Origin: Catalinimonas alkaloidigena
GTDB lineage: Bacteria > Bacteroidota > Bacteroidia > Cytophagales > Flexibacteraceae
NCBI RefSeq assembly: GCF_900100765.1
Contig: NZ_FNFO01000010.1
Coordinates: 1 to 64,000 of the forward strand
Length of the DNA: 64,000 nt
Direction: 5' to 3'
Shown here: positions 15,973 to 24,374 of the stretch, piece after piece
How the letters are laid out: every line of letters begins with the position of its first letter
Position numbering within the stretch: the first letter of the stretch is position 1
The notes under the pieces: model-generated
Database searches by the model: none
Told to the model about the DNA's origin: nothing
Seen by the model: the letters and a program-made list of their open reading frames with translations, nothing else
Translations under genes and position numbers: made by a program

Positions 15973-16584
15973 ATGTCTACAGCACGACTTTCACAACTTC
16001 GTAGCGTAACCACCGCGTTGCATCACCATCTCGAACAATCTTTCTTCCCTGAGTTTGCCACGCACCGCAGGATTCATCCCGAAGAGTATCAGTTTTTTTT
16101 ACAGGTAATGCACGCCTTCTACACCAGTCTTTACCTCCAGTCGTCCAACTTCACCTCTGCCTCGTTCCATCTCCCCATCGAAGACCACGTCAACGCACTC
16201 CACAAGGAGATCAAACAGTTTCATATACCCCATCAGCAGGAATCATATCGATGTCCGGAATGCAAAGACGAGGCCGACCTTTTGGGCATCAGCTATGTGT
16301 TGGAAGGTTCACGCCTGGGAGGCGCCGTTATTCGCAAAATGATCCGCAAACAAGCGTGGTACCACACGGATCTGGACTTTTTCTACCTGCAAGGCTCCAG
16401 CGAAACGCTCGGGGCAGGATGGCGCAACTTTCTGGAAGTGTTGGAAAACACGACGCTAACCGCCGAACAGGAAATTCGCTTGCAAATGGCCGCGATCAAT
16501 ACGTTTCTGTGTCTGGAGCACCTGATGAATCACCTGCGGAAATCTGCGATGGTTCCCGTGCCGGTGCCGAACAAAGCCTCCTGA
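15973..16584 (+). CDS. Heme oxygenase-like protein (BphO/HemO type)
   Basis: This 203-residue soluble protein has the all-helical pattern and hallmark stretch LLGISYVLEGSRLGGAVI (residues 103-120) of bacterial heme oxygenases, in which the glycine-containing distal helix covers the heme. The proximal heme ligand would be one of H17-H19 in TALHHHLEQ. Such enzymes open heme to biliverdin, releasing iron and CO, either for iron acquisition or to supply a phytochrome chromophore. No phytochrome or heme-uptake gene is adjacent, so the purpose is unknown. An unusual C94-P-E-C97 pair stands just before the distal helix. The ATG at 15973 is preferred to a TTG at 15958. Confidence 0.75.
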   Translation: MSTARLSQLRSVTTALHHHLEQSFFPEFATHRRIHPEEYQFFLQVMHAFYTSLYLQSSNFTSASFHLPIEDHVNALHKEIKQFHIPHQQESYRCPECKDEADLLGISYVLEGSRLGGAVIRKMIRKQAWYHTDLDFFYLQGSSETLGAGWRNFLEVLENTTLTAEQEIRLQMAAINTFLCLEHLMNHLRKSAMVPVPVPNKAS

Positions 16585-16585
16585 C

Positions 16586-17371
16586 TCATTTCTCTTTCGG
16601 GTAGCCGATCAGGTAGGTCATGCGAGTGCCGAAAGCGCCCTTTTTCATCCCGGCCTGCCAGACGTAAGCTTCCCGCTCTACCTCATAAGCCAACGCCATC
16701 AACGCCCGGGGCGAATACATCCGTCCCAGCGACACCAGCCCGTCCCAGAGCGTACAACACGGAATCAGTGGTATGGCGTAGGTAAAAAATAAGCGATTTA
16801 ACGTTACAGGGCGGATGAACGGCGTAACTGCCCACACCGCCGGTGCTAACAACAGCATGGCCGCTCCCCACTCCAGAGGCTGTCCGCACGCGCCATCGAA
16901 CAGGCCGATAGGCACGCAACGTTGGACTGCATCGCGCAAGAGGCGTTGGAGCTGCTCCGGGGTAAGATGGTGGCTGGCCGAGAAAAGCGTACGCACGCCC
17001 GCCAGCGAAGAAGGTACTTGCAAGGCGTCGACCGACTCGGCCACATACCCGATACAGTGGGGTGCCTCCTGCGCCCGCTGCTGAAAAGCCACGATATTAG
17101 GGTACTTGTCCGTCAACGTGATCGTCACATTTTCGAGCCCCTGGTGGCGTAATTCATGGAGCAGAAAGACGATTCCGCCGCCACCACCCGAGCCTAAGTC
17201 CACCATCTTCGGAGAATGCTGCGTTGCTAGTAAGCGACCTAACAAAGGCACGGCAGGTTGATAGACCTTCAGGTGTGTGATGGCAAAATCCAGAAAATCG
17301 GTCATCCCGGTCCGGATGGCATCCGGAAACCAGGGCAGGTCTTCAAACTCAAAAAGTTGTATCCGAGGCAT
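16586..17371 (-). CDS. Class I SAM-dependent methyltransferase-like protein
   Basis: This 261-residue protein has a Rossmann-type motif I, VDLGSGGGGG (57-66), followed by an acidic position in LTDKYPN (about 87) as expected for SAM binding. The middle (about 160-210) is unusually hydrophobic, with one or two possible membrane-associated helices, so it may act on a lipid or at the membrane. The substrate is not recognised. It is last in a minus-strand series ribD-msrC-methyltransferase, starting four bases after msrC, and is probably co-transcribed with it. Its stop abuts the convergent heme oxygenase-like gene with a one-base gap. Confidence 0.7.
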   Translation of the reverse strand: MPRIQLFEFEDLPWFPDAIRTGMTDFLDFAITHLKVYQPAVPLLGRLLATQHSPKMVDLGSGGGGGIVFLLHELRHQGLENVTITLTDKYPNIVAFQQRAQEAPHCIGYVAESVDALQVPSSLAGVRTLFSASHHLTPEQLQRLLRDAVQRCVPIGLFDGACGQPLEWGAAMLLLAPAVWAVTPFIRPVTLNRLFFTYAIPLIPCCTLWDGLVSLGRMYSPRALMALAYEVEREAYVWQAGMKKGAFGTRMTYLIGYPKEK

Positions 17372-17375
17372 CGGG

Positions 17376-17858
17376 TCACCCGATTAAGCCTTCGATCAGG
17401 CGCATCACCTTCGCGAGGTAATGTGCGTCAGTTTCGTCGAAATCGTTCAACTGGTCGCTGTCGATGTCCAGTACCAGAAATACGTCTTCGCCCCGAAACG
17501 CCGGCAGCACAATTTCTGAGCGTGAAGCCCCGCTGCAGGCAATGTGCCCCGGAAAGGCGTCTACGTCAGGCACCAGCATAATCTCGCGACGGGTATAACA
17601 GGCGCCGCAAACCCCCTTATCGAACGAAATACGCGTACAGGCCACGGGTCCCTGAAAAGGCCCCAGCACAAGTTGCGTTTCTTTCACCAGATAAAAACCG
17701 ACCCAGAAAAAGCTAAAGCTTTCTTTTAAGGCGGCGGCAATGTTAGCCAAATTGGCGATCAGGTCCGGTTCTCCTGTCACCAGTGCGTCGAGTTGGGGCA
17801 AGAGACTTTCGTATTTTTCGGCGCGGGTGGTTCCGGTAACCGACAAGGATTCAGCCAT
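17376..17858 (-). CDS. msrC: Free methionine-(R)-sulfoxide reductase (GAF domain)
   Basis: This 160-residue single GAF-domain protein matches fRMsr enzymes, which reduce free L-methionine-(R)-S-oxide in the cytoplasm with thioredoxin. The diagnostic stretch GPFQGPVACTRI...GVCG...FPGHIACSGASRSEIV is present. Cysteines C74, C84 and C108 keep the exact spacing of the three catalytic cysteines of the E. coli enzyme (84, 94, 118). A fourth cysteine, C87, next to the middle one is extra. It starts 12 bases after ribD and is probably in the same transcript. The function is well supported by residues; regulation is not visible. Confidence 0.92.
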   Translation of the reverse strand: MAESLSVTGTTRAEKYESLLPQLDALVTGEPDLIANLANIAAALKESFSFFWVGFYLVKETQLVLGPFQGPVACTRISFDKGVCGACYTRREIMLVPDVDAFPGHIACSGASRSEIVLPAFRGEDVFLVLDIDSDQLNDFDETDAHYLAKVMRLIEGLIG

Positions 17859-17870
17859 AAGAGCGTACGG

Positions 17871-18902
17871 TCAAAACGTTGGATAATAAATGCGCAGTTC
17901 GTCTTCTTTCAGGTGTTGTTTCTGGTAAGGCACATGCCGCAAGACGGGTGCCGCTATGCCCTCGCCAAACCGCTGAGGACTTACAAACACACGCGCTTCG
18001 TCCCAAAGGCCCGCTTCCAGAAAATGCGATAACAGCGCACTTCCCCCTTCCACAAACAGTGACATCAGGCGACGTTGGTGTAAATCCTCTACGAGTTGCA
18101 CCAGCAATGGGGTTCCTTCCGAAGCCAATTTTACAAAAGTCGCCGTGGGGCGCGTTTCACTTTTCTGCGTATTGTAACAGAGCGTCGGTTGCGTGCCATC
18201 GAACAGATACAACGATGGCGATAGCCTCAGTTCCCGATCGATCACCACACGTACCGGATCAGGGCCCTTCCAGTCGCGCACGTTGAGGCGGGGGTTGTCG
18301 TGCTCGGCCGTTCGGCTGCCTACCAGAATGGCGGCTTCTTCGGCCCGCCAGCGATGTACCAGCCGACGCGACAACGACGAACTGATCCACTTGGAATCGT
18401 AATTGGACCGCGCCAGGTAGCCATCGGCCGTTTGCGCCCATTTCAGGACGATGTAAGGACGATGCTTCTCTAAGAAAGTAAAAAATCGGCGATTCAGGTG
18501 CGCCCCTTCCTGTGCGAGGAGCCCAACCTCGACCGCGATGCCCGCTTCGCGCAACCGGCTCAAGCCCCGCCCCTGCACCAGCGGGTTCGGGTCCTGGTTG
18601 GCCACCACCACACGTCTGACTTGGTGCTGCACCAGCAGATCGGCACATGGGGGCGTCTTTCCGTAATGCGAGCAAGGCTCTAACGTCACGTATACGGTTG
18701 CATCCGGCAGAAGCGCAGGATCGGCCACAGACCGAATGGCATTGACTTCGGCATGCGGCCCGCCGTACTGCTGATGCCACCCTTCGCCGATAATGCGGCC
18801 GCCGTATGTGATGACGCAGCCCACCATAGGGTTGGGAGCCGTGGACGTCCGTCCTAACGCTGCCAGTTCCAACGCCCGCCGCATGAAAAATTCGTCCAAC
18901 AT
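17871..18902 (-). CDS. ribD: Bifunctional riboflavin biosynthesis deaminase/reductase
   Basis: This 343-residue enzyme carries out two steps of riboflavin synthesis. An N-terminal cytidine-deaminase-like domain (1-145) binds zinc through H50-A-E52 and C77...C86 (PCSHYGKTPPC). A C-terminal DHFR-like reductase domain (about 147-343) includes the WAQTADG motif and the FVEGGSALLSHFLEAGLWDE stretch. Length and both domains are normal. It is the first gene of a minus-strand group with msrC and a methyltransferase, and is divergent from prmC with only 51 bases between the starts. No FMN riboswitch fits in that space. Confidence 0.94.
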   Translation of the reverse strand: MLDEFFMRRALELAALGRTSTAPNPMVGCVITYGGRIIGEGWHQQYGGPHAEVNAIRSVADPALLPDATVYVTLEPCSHYGKTPPCADLLVQHQVRRVVVANQDPNPLVQGRGLSRLREAGIAVEVGLLAQEGAHLNRRFFTFLEKHRPYIVLKWAQTADGYLARSNYDSKWISSSLSRRLVHRWRAEEAAILVGSRTAEHDNPRLNVRDWKGPDPVRVVIDRELRLSPSLYLFDGTQPTLCYNTQKSETRPTATFVKLASEGTPLLVQLVEDLHQRRLMSLFVEGGSALLSHFLEAGLWDEARVFVSPQRFGEGIAAPVLRHVPYQKQHLKEDELRIYYPTF

Positions 18903-18953
18903 CGCAGATCAAGATTTTGGGCAATTTTACAGGAAAATCAATTCTTACTTCCG

Positions 18954-19823
18954 TTGTCGTCCCCTATCCCGCCTTCCGCACGTCTTTTGCACCGCACCGT
19001 AGCCGCGCGCCTTCAAACGTACGAACCTCCTGAAGCACAAGCGCTGGCGTTTGTGTTACTGGACGAGCGGTTGGGGCTGACCAAAACACATGTGCTGGCA
19101 GATCGCGCACTTTCAGTGCAGCAATGCGCACTTTTACCACAATTGGAGCGGGATGTGCAGCGACTGGAAGCCCAGGAACCGATTCAGTATGTGTTGGGTT
19201 ACACACATTTCTGTGGACGTACGTTTCTGACCGACCGGCGGGCCCTCATTCCCCGTCCGGAAACGGAAGAATTGGTTGCGTGGATTGCCCAGGACTATGC
19301 ACAACGTTCGGAAGTTCGCGGGTTGGATGTCGGGACTGGCACCGGGTGCATCGCCATTTGCTTAGCGGCAGCCCTCCCTCCCTCCGCCTGGTGGGCAGTG
19401 GATGTTAGCGAAGAAGCATTGGCATTAGCACAGGAAAACGCTGCGCGACAGGAGGTGAAAGTACAGTTCCAGCAACTGGACATCCTAAACGGACCGTACG
19501 TAGACCTACCCAACGATCTGGACATTCTGGTCAGCAATCCGCCTTACATTCCGCAGGACGAAGCGGCCGCTATGGCCGGGAACGTCACGGATTTTGAACC
19601 CAATCAAGCGCTTTTTGTGCCCAATCAGCAACCGCTGCTGTTCTATGAAGCATTACTCGATCTGGCCCACACGCACCTGAAAGAAACCGGGAAACTCTAT
19701 TTTGAAATACACGAAAAAATGGGGACTGCCTTGGAGGAACTGTGTCGGTCAAAAAATTGGAATCGCGTCGAACTCCGAAAAGATTTCCGCGAAAAAGTAA
19801 GGATGGCTGCCGTACAGCGTTAG
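18954..19823 (+). CDS. prmC: Peptide chain release factor N5-glutamine methyltransferase
   Basis: This 289-residue enzyme methylates the glutamine of the GGQ motif in release factors 1 and 2. It has the N-terminal helical recognition domain, the SAM motif LDVGTGTGCIAI near residues 124-135, and the catalytic NPPYIP motif (N195) that holds the substrate glutamine. The best full-length start is a TTG at 18954; no in-frame ATG gives a complete N terminus. The first GTG downstream, near 19051, would cut into the recognition domain. Its last four bases overlap the convergent small gene at 19820. Confidence 0.92.
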   Translation: MSSPIPPSARLLHRTVAARLQTYEPPEAQALAFVLLDERLGLTKTHVLADRALSVQQCALLPQLERDVQRLEAQEPIQYVLGYTHFCGRTFLTDRRALIPRPETEELVAWIAQDYAQRSEVRGLDVGTGTGCIAICLAAALPPSAWWAVDVSEEALALAQENAARQEVKVQFQQLDILNGPYVDLPNDLDILVSNPPYIPQDEAAAMAGNVTDFEPNQALFVPNQQPLLFYEALLDLAHTHLKETGKLYFEIHEKMGTALEELCRSKNWNRVELRKDFREKVRMAAVQR

Positions 19824-20107
19824 AAATCCACTCCAATGATGGCCCGAATCGGAACACGCAGATTTCCTTCCAACGTCACCCAGTCGTCGTCTACTGCCCA
19901 AACGATTACTTTCAGGACATTCAACCGGTGGTCGGCAGTTCGAAAACTTACCGAAACAGGTTTCTGATTTAAATTGCTGAAACGCTCGGCGCGCTTCAAA
20001 TTATATAATCGGAACTGCTTGATAATCTCACTGGAATGAACGTCGTCGGTGCCAAAACTGTATTCACGCTCCAATGCTTCTGACGACTTTACTACTGGCT
20101 TTATCAT
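19820..20107 (-). CDS. Conserved hypothetical protein (95 residues)
   Basis: I do not recognise a named family. The protein is soluble and mixed alpha/beta, with a C-terminal beta-rich part (VIVWAVDDDWVTLEGNLRVPIRAIIGVDF) that looks like a small barrel ending. It has a plausible ATG start and normal base composition. It converges on prmC with a four-base overlap of the stop regions, a compact arrangement that favours a real gene. It may be a Cytophagales-specific protein. No function can be suggested. Confidence 0.6.
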   Translation of the reverse strand: MIKPVVKSSEALEREYSFGTDDVHSSEIIKQFRLYNLKRAERFSNLNQKPVSVSFRTADHRLNVLKVIVWAVDDDWVTLEGNLRVPIRAIIGVDF

Positions 20108-20251
20108 ATACTCTGATCTCCTACATCAATTGTTGCTACACACATACCTTAACGAAGAGGATCTTATAAAAGATATAACAATATAGCATAAGTACCATTA
20201 TTAACGGCAAAAAGTTGCCAATTGGTCGACGAACTGTTGGTTGATGTTAGG

Positions 20252-20285
20252 TTTTGTTCAATTCTCAACTTTTTTCTTGACTTTG
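20252..20285 (+). promoter_or_regulatory. Possible promoter inside the 20.1-20.6 kb intergenic region
   Basis: TTTTG at 20252-20256 and TGACTTTG at 20278-20285 (one mismatch from TAnnTTTG) are separated by 21 bases. An ATG follows ten bases later at 20295, which would give an almost leaderless transcript. Confidence 0.4.
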
Positions 20286-20294
20286 CACACAGGC

Positions 20295-20471
20295 ATGCGT
20301 TCCAAGATTGCCAAAAAGTTTTCTATCTTGTCCGCATACTCTTTTATCCACCAGATCGTTTCCTTCCTCGCTTACACCTGTCGGCGCCTCTGTTCCGCGG
20401 AATCGATTTGCAGCTCCAACCCGCTAAGTGCGTCAATTTGGCACGCGATCACAACTAGCACGTCAAAGTGA
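20295..20471 (+). CDS. Possible small basic peptide (58 residues)
   Basis: From the ATG at 20295 an open frame encodes 58 residues with a basic N terminus (MRSKIAKK), a hydrophobic middle and three cysteines (at about 29, 33 and 38). I recognise no family. The case for it is the promoter-like pair directly upstream; the case against is its ordinary composition and lack of codon bias. The region might equally be a non-coding RNA or only a spacer before the Hsp20 gene. Confidence 0.25.
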   Translation: MRSKIAKKFSILSAYSFIHQIVSFLAYTCRRLCSAESICSSNPLSASIWHAITTSTSK

Positions 20472-20558
20472 CGTATTAACGGTATAGATCCGCATCCTCA
20501 AAAGCCCTTACCATCTTGGTACGCTATTTGAAATAGAGAGGATGTTTCTAAGATTAAT

Positions 20559-20984
20559 ATGACTAAGGAGATGAATTTATTAGAGAACAAAGAACTGCTC
20601 AGAAATCTGCTCTACAGTGGTGACCTGCTGCACACGATAAACGGAGGCATCTCTATGACATACGTAGATGTAAAGAGAACTCCTCAAGAAATAATTATTA
20701 ACGTTTCCGCGCCTTCTGTTCAGGCGGAAGCGTTCAACGTAATGGTCGAACAGGACAAACTGTTGGTGTATGCATTGCTGCATCACCAGATTCAGGACGA
20801 AAATGCTTCACTGGCCGGCACGTTTGCCATGCCGATGTTCAGTCAGACGTTCGATATTCCAGCGAATGTGGATATTGAACACATCGAGGCCCAACACGAA
20901 GGCAACCAGCTGCAGATCAGCATGCCATTACTGCCTGATATGGAATCGCATACTGTGCGCCGACGGATCGAGATCAAACACTAG
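20559..20984 (+). CDS. Hsp20/alpha-crystallin family small heat shock protein
   Basis: This 141-residue protein matches the small heat shock fold: a variable N terminus (1-35), then an alpha-crystallin domain from about 36 to 128 with DVKRTPQEIIINVSAPSV, FAMPMFSQTFDIPANVD and the closing LQISMPLLP. The last stretch stands where the L-x-I/V-x-x-P motif usually is. Such proteins hold unfolding proteins as ATP-independent cytoplasmic chaperones. It is a single gene between an intergenic region and a strong terminator. A second in-frame ATG four codons later follows AAGGAG directly, too close to serve as a ribosome site, so the first ATG is kept. Confidence 0.85.
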   Translation: MTKEMNLLENKELLRNLLYSGDLLHTINGGISMTYVDVKRTPQEIIINVSAPSVQAEAFNVMVEQDKLLVYALLHHQIQDENASLAGTFAMPMFSQTFDIPANVDIEHIEAQHEGNQLQISMPLLPDMESHTVRRRIEIKH

Positions 20985-21002
20985 TCGTTCCCTTCTTAAT
21001 AT

Positions 21003-21035
21003 AAAAAAAGCCCCGCATTGAGCGGGGCTTTTTTT
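21003..21035. terminator. Bidirectional terminator between hsp20 and the E2 gene
   Basis: GCCCCGC/GCGGGGC with flanking A and T runs forms a stem of up to 14 pairs (21003-21016 with 21022-21035) around the loop ATTGA. It lies 18 bases after the plus-strand gene and four bases after the convergent minus-strand gene, so it can serve both. Confidence 0.93.
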
Positions 21036-21038
21036 ATA

Positions 21039-22367
21039 TCAGACCGTGCGTTCCCGGTCGAACGATTCCAGATAGTCGGCCACACGCCTAACGAACATTC
21101 CTCCCAACGCGCCATCGACCACCCGATGGTCGTACGAATGTGACAGGAACATCATGTGCCGAATGGCAATAACGTCGCCCGCGTCGGTTTCCAGCACGGC
21201 GGGTTTCTTACGGATCGCCCCCACGGCCATGATGGCTACCTGCGGCTGCATAATGATGGGCGTTCCCATCACGTTACCGAATGATCCGACATTCGAAACG
21301 GTGTAGGTTCCACCGCTGAGTTCGTCTGGCTGGAGTTTGTTTTCGCGCGCCCGTTTCGCCAGGTCATTTACTTTTTTTGCCAGACCGGTCAGGCTGTACT
21401 GGTCAGCATTACGAATGACAGGCACAATCAGGTTGCCGCTGGGCAGCGCCACCGCTACGCCAACGTTGATGTCTTTCTTCACGATAATCTTGCTCCCGTC
21501 GACCGATACGTTAATCATCGGAAAATCCTTGATGGCACGGACAATCGCTTCCACAAATAACGGCGTGAACGTAAGGCTCTGGCCTTCGCGCCGCTTGAAA
21601 TCATCCTTGATGCGATCACGCCACTTGACTAGTGTAGTCACATCCGCCTCTACGAACGACGTCACATGGGGCGAAATGCGCTTTGAATCCAGCATTCGCT
21701 CGGCAATCATCCGGCGCATCCGATCCATCTCGATAATCTCGTCGTTACCGCCTACAGAGGCGGCCGCGCCAGTGCTCACATTCGGGGCGACATACGTTTC
21801 GGCCGGTGAGGCGGCGGACGTTACAGGCGAGGCAGAAGGCTGTGCAGGTGATGCCTGACGTTGTTCTACATACGCCAATATATCTTTTTTGGTCACCCGA
21901 TCGTCTTTTCCGGTTCCGGGAATTCGCTCCAGTGCCGCCATCGGGATGCCTTCCGTCCGTGCAATGTTCAGCACCAGCGGTGAGTAAAACCGCCCGACAT
22001 CGGAAGCCGGTGGCTCCGCGGCGTGGGTCTGCGGTTGCGGTGCAGCCACGGCTACCGGCGCTGCTTCCTGCGTCTCGACCGCACGCGCTGGCGCGGCGTC
22101 TTCTACTGCGGCGCTCTCCCGGTCGCCGTTGGTACTGATGATGGCAATCGGGCTGCCTACGGGCACGACTTCGCCCTCGTTGACCAGGATTTCTTTCAAT
22201 ACTCCCGCGTGGGTGGCGGGTACTTCGGTATCGACCTTATCGGTCGCGACTTCCAGCACGGATTCATCCTGTTCGATAGGATCACCGACCTTTTTCAGCC
22301 ATTGCAACACGGTTCCTTCCATGATGCTTTCGCCCATTTTGGGCATGACCATTTCAACGATTGCCAT
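21039..22367 (-). CDS. 2-oxoacid dehydrogenase dihydrolipoamide acyltransferase (E2)
   Basis: This 442-residue E2 core protein has an N-terminal lipoyl domain (about 1-76) with the lipoylated K44 in ATDKVD, an alanine-proline-rich linker, a peripheral subunit-binding domain (about 125-170), a second linker, and the acyltransferase domain (about 205-442) with H414 and D418 in HRVVDG. It transfers acyl groups to CoA in a pyruvate, 2-oxoglutarate or branched-chain dehydrogenase complex. The SIMEGTV lipoyl start resembles branched-chain type E2 proteins, but specificity is not certain. E1 and E3 genes are not adjacent. A -7 promoter box stands 32 bases upstream. Confidence 0.92.
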   Translation of the reverse strand: MAIVEMVMPKMGESIMEGTVLQWLKKVGDPIEQDESVLEVATDKVDTEVPATHAGVLKEILVNEGEVVPVGSPIAIISTNGDRESAAVEDAAPARAVETQEAAPVAVAAPQPQTHAAEPPASDVGRFYSPLVLNIARTEGIPMAALERIPGTGKDDRVTKKDILAYVEQRQASPAQPSASPVTSAASPAETYVAPNVSTGAAASVGGNDEIIEMDRMRRMIAERMLDSKRISPHVTSFVEADVTTLVKWRDRIKDDFKRREGQSLTFTPLFVEAIVRAIKDFPMINVSVDGSKIIVKKDINVGVAVALPSGNLIVPVIRNADQYSLTGLAKKVNDLAKRARENKLQPDELSGGTYTVSNVGSFGNVMGTPIIMQPQVAIMAVGAIRKKPAVLETDAGDVIAIRHMMFLSHSYDHRVVDGALGGMFVRRVADYLESFDRERTV

Positions 22368-22398
22368 ACTTCAGGTTTGGTTGGGAGTGGGTGGTCAA

Positions 22399-22406
22399 CA
22401 AAAATA
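22399..22406 (-). promoter_or_regulatory. Putative -7 promoter box of the E2 gene
   Basis: On the minus strand this reads TATTTTTG, an exact TAnnTTTG match, 31 bases before the ATG. It lies in the 75-base gap after cinA. No TTTG is found 19-21 bases upstream of it. Confidence 0.45.
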
Positions 22407-22442
22407 CAGAATTCGGTGGCGGTCTGCCAGTGGAGCGTCGTG

Positions 22443-23693
22443 CTACTCCGCGCGCACCATTTGCCAGGCTAGCTGCAGGGCGTATACCGCAGTCAGTTCA
22501 ATGTTCAGGAGCCGCTCGGTCGTGAGTTGCAACTTACGCGTTTCGACACGCGCTCCGTACGCACACGCGATCCATACCGTCCCGACAGGCTTTTCGGGGG
22601 TTCCGCCCCCCGGTCCGGCGACGCCACTACACGCCACTCCCAGGTGGGCTCCTAACCTGCGACATACTTCTGTGGCCATGATGCGTACGACGGGTTCGCT
22701 CACCGCGCCATGCGCTTGCAGTACGTCGGGCGACACACCCAGCTGAGAGATTTTGACTTCATTGTCGTAAGCGATAACGCCGCCGCGTACGTACGCCGAA
22801 CTCCCCGCAATGCTGGTCAAGCGGTGCCCGATGTAGCCGCCTGTACAGCTTTCGGCCGTCGCTAGGGTTAGTCCCCGCGTCTTTAGCTCCTGCCCCAGTG
22901 CCTCTTCGATTTCGAGGTCTTCGTAACTGTAGACATAGGGCTGCACGGCCGGCGGCAACGCATTCAGCGCCTCGTCCATTTCCTGCATCAACTGGCCAGA
23001 ATCGGGTCCATGGCCTGACAAGCGCAACTTCACCCGCCCCGGCGCCGGCAGATAGGCCAGCCGAATGTGCGGAGGCAAGTGGGTCTCCCAGGTATCCAGC
23101 AACGGTGCCAGTGTCGACTCTCCGACGCCGATGGTGCGGACTACTCGATGCAGCAGCGCGGTCGGCTGGAAATGGGCTCGCAAGCGCGGCAGGCATTCCT
23201 GCTGCATCATGATTTTCATTTCGGAGGGAACGCCCGGCATGGCAATCGTTACCTTCCCCGCACGCTCGAACCACATCCCCGGGGCGGTACCCGTCGGATT
23301 GACCACATACTGCGCCTTGACGGGAAGTATGGCCTGTTGTCGATTGAGCGCTGAAAGGGTTTTGCCCCGTTGCGCAAAAAGCGCGATGAGGTGATGCAGT
23401 GCGTCAGGATGTTCAGCCAGTTCCGATTCAAAATAATCGGCCAGCACGGCTTTGGTCAGGTCGTCGCGTGTGGGCCCTAACCCGCCGGTGATCAAAATCG
23501 CTTCCGCGCGCTGCTCCGCGGCGGCCAGGGCCTGTCGGATCGCCACGGCATCGTCTCCCACCGTAGTGGTCTGTACGACCAGAAAACCCGCTTCTGACAA
23601 CTGCCGGGCGAGGTAAGGCGCGTTGGTATCGACTACCTGGCCCAGCAGTAACTCGTCGCCGATGGTGAGTACCTCCGCTCTAACGCGCAGCAT
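22443..23693 (-). CDS. cinA: CinA-like protein (nicotinamide-nucleotide amidohydrolase)
   Basis: This 416-residue protein has the two CinA domains. The N-terminal molybdopterin-binding-like domain (about 4-170) shows ITGGLGPTRDDLTK and GMWFERAGK. The C-terminal amidase domain (about 255-412) shows TAESCTGG and GVAGPGGGTPEKPVGTVW. CinA hydrolyses NMN to nicotinate mononucleotide for NAD recycling, and may also have an ADP-ribose pyrophosphatase role. The start overlaps the upstream DUF1684 gene by 14 bases, suggesting translational coupling. All expected motifs are intact. Confidence 0.93.
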   Translation of the reverse strand: MLRVRAEVLTIGDELLLGQVVDTNAPYLARQLSEAGFLVVQTTTVGDDAVAIRQALAAAEQRAEAILITGGLGPTRDDLTKAVLADYFESELAEHPDALHHLIALFAQRGKTLSALNRQQAILPVKAQYVVNPTGTAPGMWFERAGKVTIAMPGVPSEMKIMMQQECLPRLRAHFQPTALLHRVVRTIGVGESTLAPLLDTWETHLPPHIRLAYLPAPGRVKLRLSGHGPDSGQLMQEMDEALNALPPAVQPYVYSYEDLEIEEALGQELKTRGLTLATAESCTGGYIGHRLTSIAGSSAYVRGGVIAYDNEVKISQLGVSPDVLQAHGAVSEPVVRIMATEVCRRLGAHLGVACSGVAGPGGGTPEKPVGTVWIACAYGARVETRKLQLTTERLLNIELTAVYALQLAWQMVRAE

Positions 23694-24351
23694 GCGGCAA
23701 GGTAGATAACACGTCTTTCGGAAAATCTTTCTCTCCCGCCTTCACAGGCACGCTCAGGTGATTTTCGCGGGGCGGAACGGGACAGCTGTATTTCGAACTG
23801 TAGGCACAGTACGGATTGTAAGCCAGGTTGAAATCGATCGTGATGGTATCCGACTCGGGCGGATCAACGTCGAGGTAGCGCCCACCGGCGTACGTGCCTT
23901 CGCCGTTGGTGGCGTCGGTAAAAGGTAAAAAGAGCTTTTCTTCGTCGGCCGCTTCCTTATGCCGAAACAAATAAAGCGACAGAGGAATCTCGTTCACGAC
24001 AAAGTCAACCCGGCCGTACCGTAAAAACTTTTCTTCTTTGCCGTCGGTCATCGCCATCGGATACAGGGCTGTATCGCCGGTCAACTGCAGTAGCGTACGA
24101 ATGCGCCAGTTCAGGTCCGCTGCATAGTAGGGCAACGAATCAAAATTTTGGGTGGAGGCTAAGGGCGACTCCTGGTTTTCGCGGAAGTACTCGTTCTTCT
24201 CTTGCCGAAATTTCTGTAACTCAGCGGCATATTCACCAGCATCCACAATGGCTTCCAACGGCGCAGCAGGCTTCAGGTCGGCCAAGTACATGGCCAACAT
24301 CAGCACTGCGCCAATCGTCAGGATGCCTAACAGAAAATGTTTGGGTTTCAT
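23680..24351 (-). CDS. DUF1684 domain-containing protein
   Basis: This 223-residue protein begins with a hydrophobic segment (about 6-24, FLLGILTIGAVLMLAMYLA), acting as a signal anchor or uncleaved signal, so most of it is probably outside the inner membrane. The DUF1684 hallmarks follow: FTDATNGEGTYAGGRYLDVDPP, then DFNLAYNPYCAYSSKYSCPVPPRENHLSVPVKAGEK. Two cysteines in this block are conserved in the family. No activity is known to me. It overlaps cinA by 14 bases and is probably co-transcribed with it, though a shared pathway is not evident. Confidence 0.88.
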   Translation of the reverse strand: MKPKHFLLGILTIGAVLMLAMYLADLKPAAPLEAIVDAGEYAAELQKFRQEKNEYFRENQESPLASTQNFDSLPYYAADLNWRIRTLLQLTGDTALYPMAMTDGKEEKFLRYGRVDFVVNEIPLSLYLFRHKEAADEEKLFLPFTDATNGEGTYAGGRYLDVDPPESDTITIDFNLAYNPYCAYSSKYSCPVPPRENHLSVPVKAGEKDFPKDVLSTLPHAAR

Positions 24352-24374
24352 AAGACTTTAAACGACGGAAATCG

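Larger units (their letters stand above)
20108..20558. other. Intergenic region with promoter-like signals and a small ORF
   Basis: These 451 bases contain a possible 58-residue ORF (annotated separately) with a promoter-like pair upstream. The first 110 bases are AT-rich and featureless. The last 90 bases before the Hsp20 gene contain ATTTGA-like elements but no exact -7 box. It could instead encode a small RNA from about 20290 onward. Confidence 0.4.

Noticed and set aside
18903-18953. FMN riboswitch before ribD
   Set aside because: Only 51 bases separate the divergent starts, too short for the aptamer.
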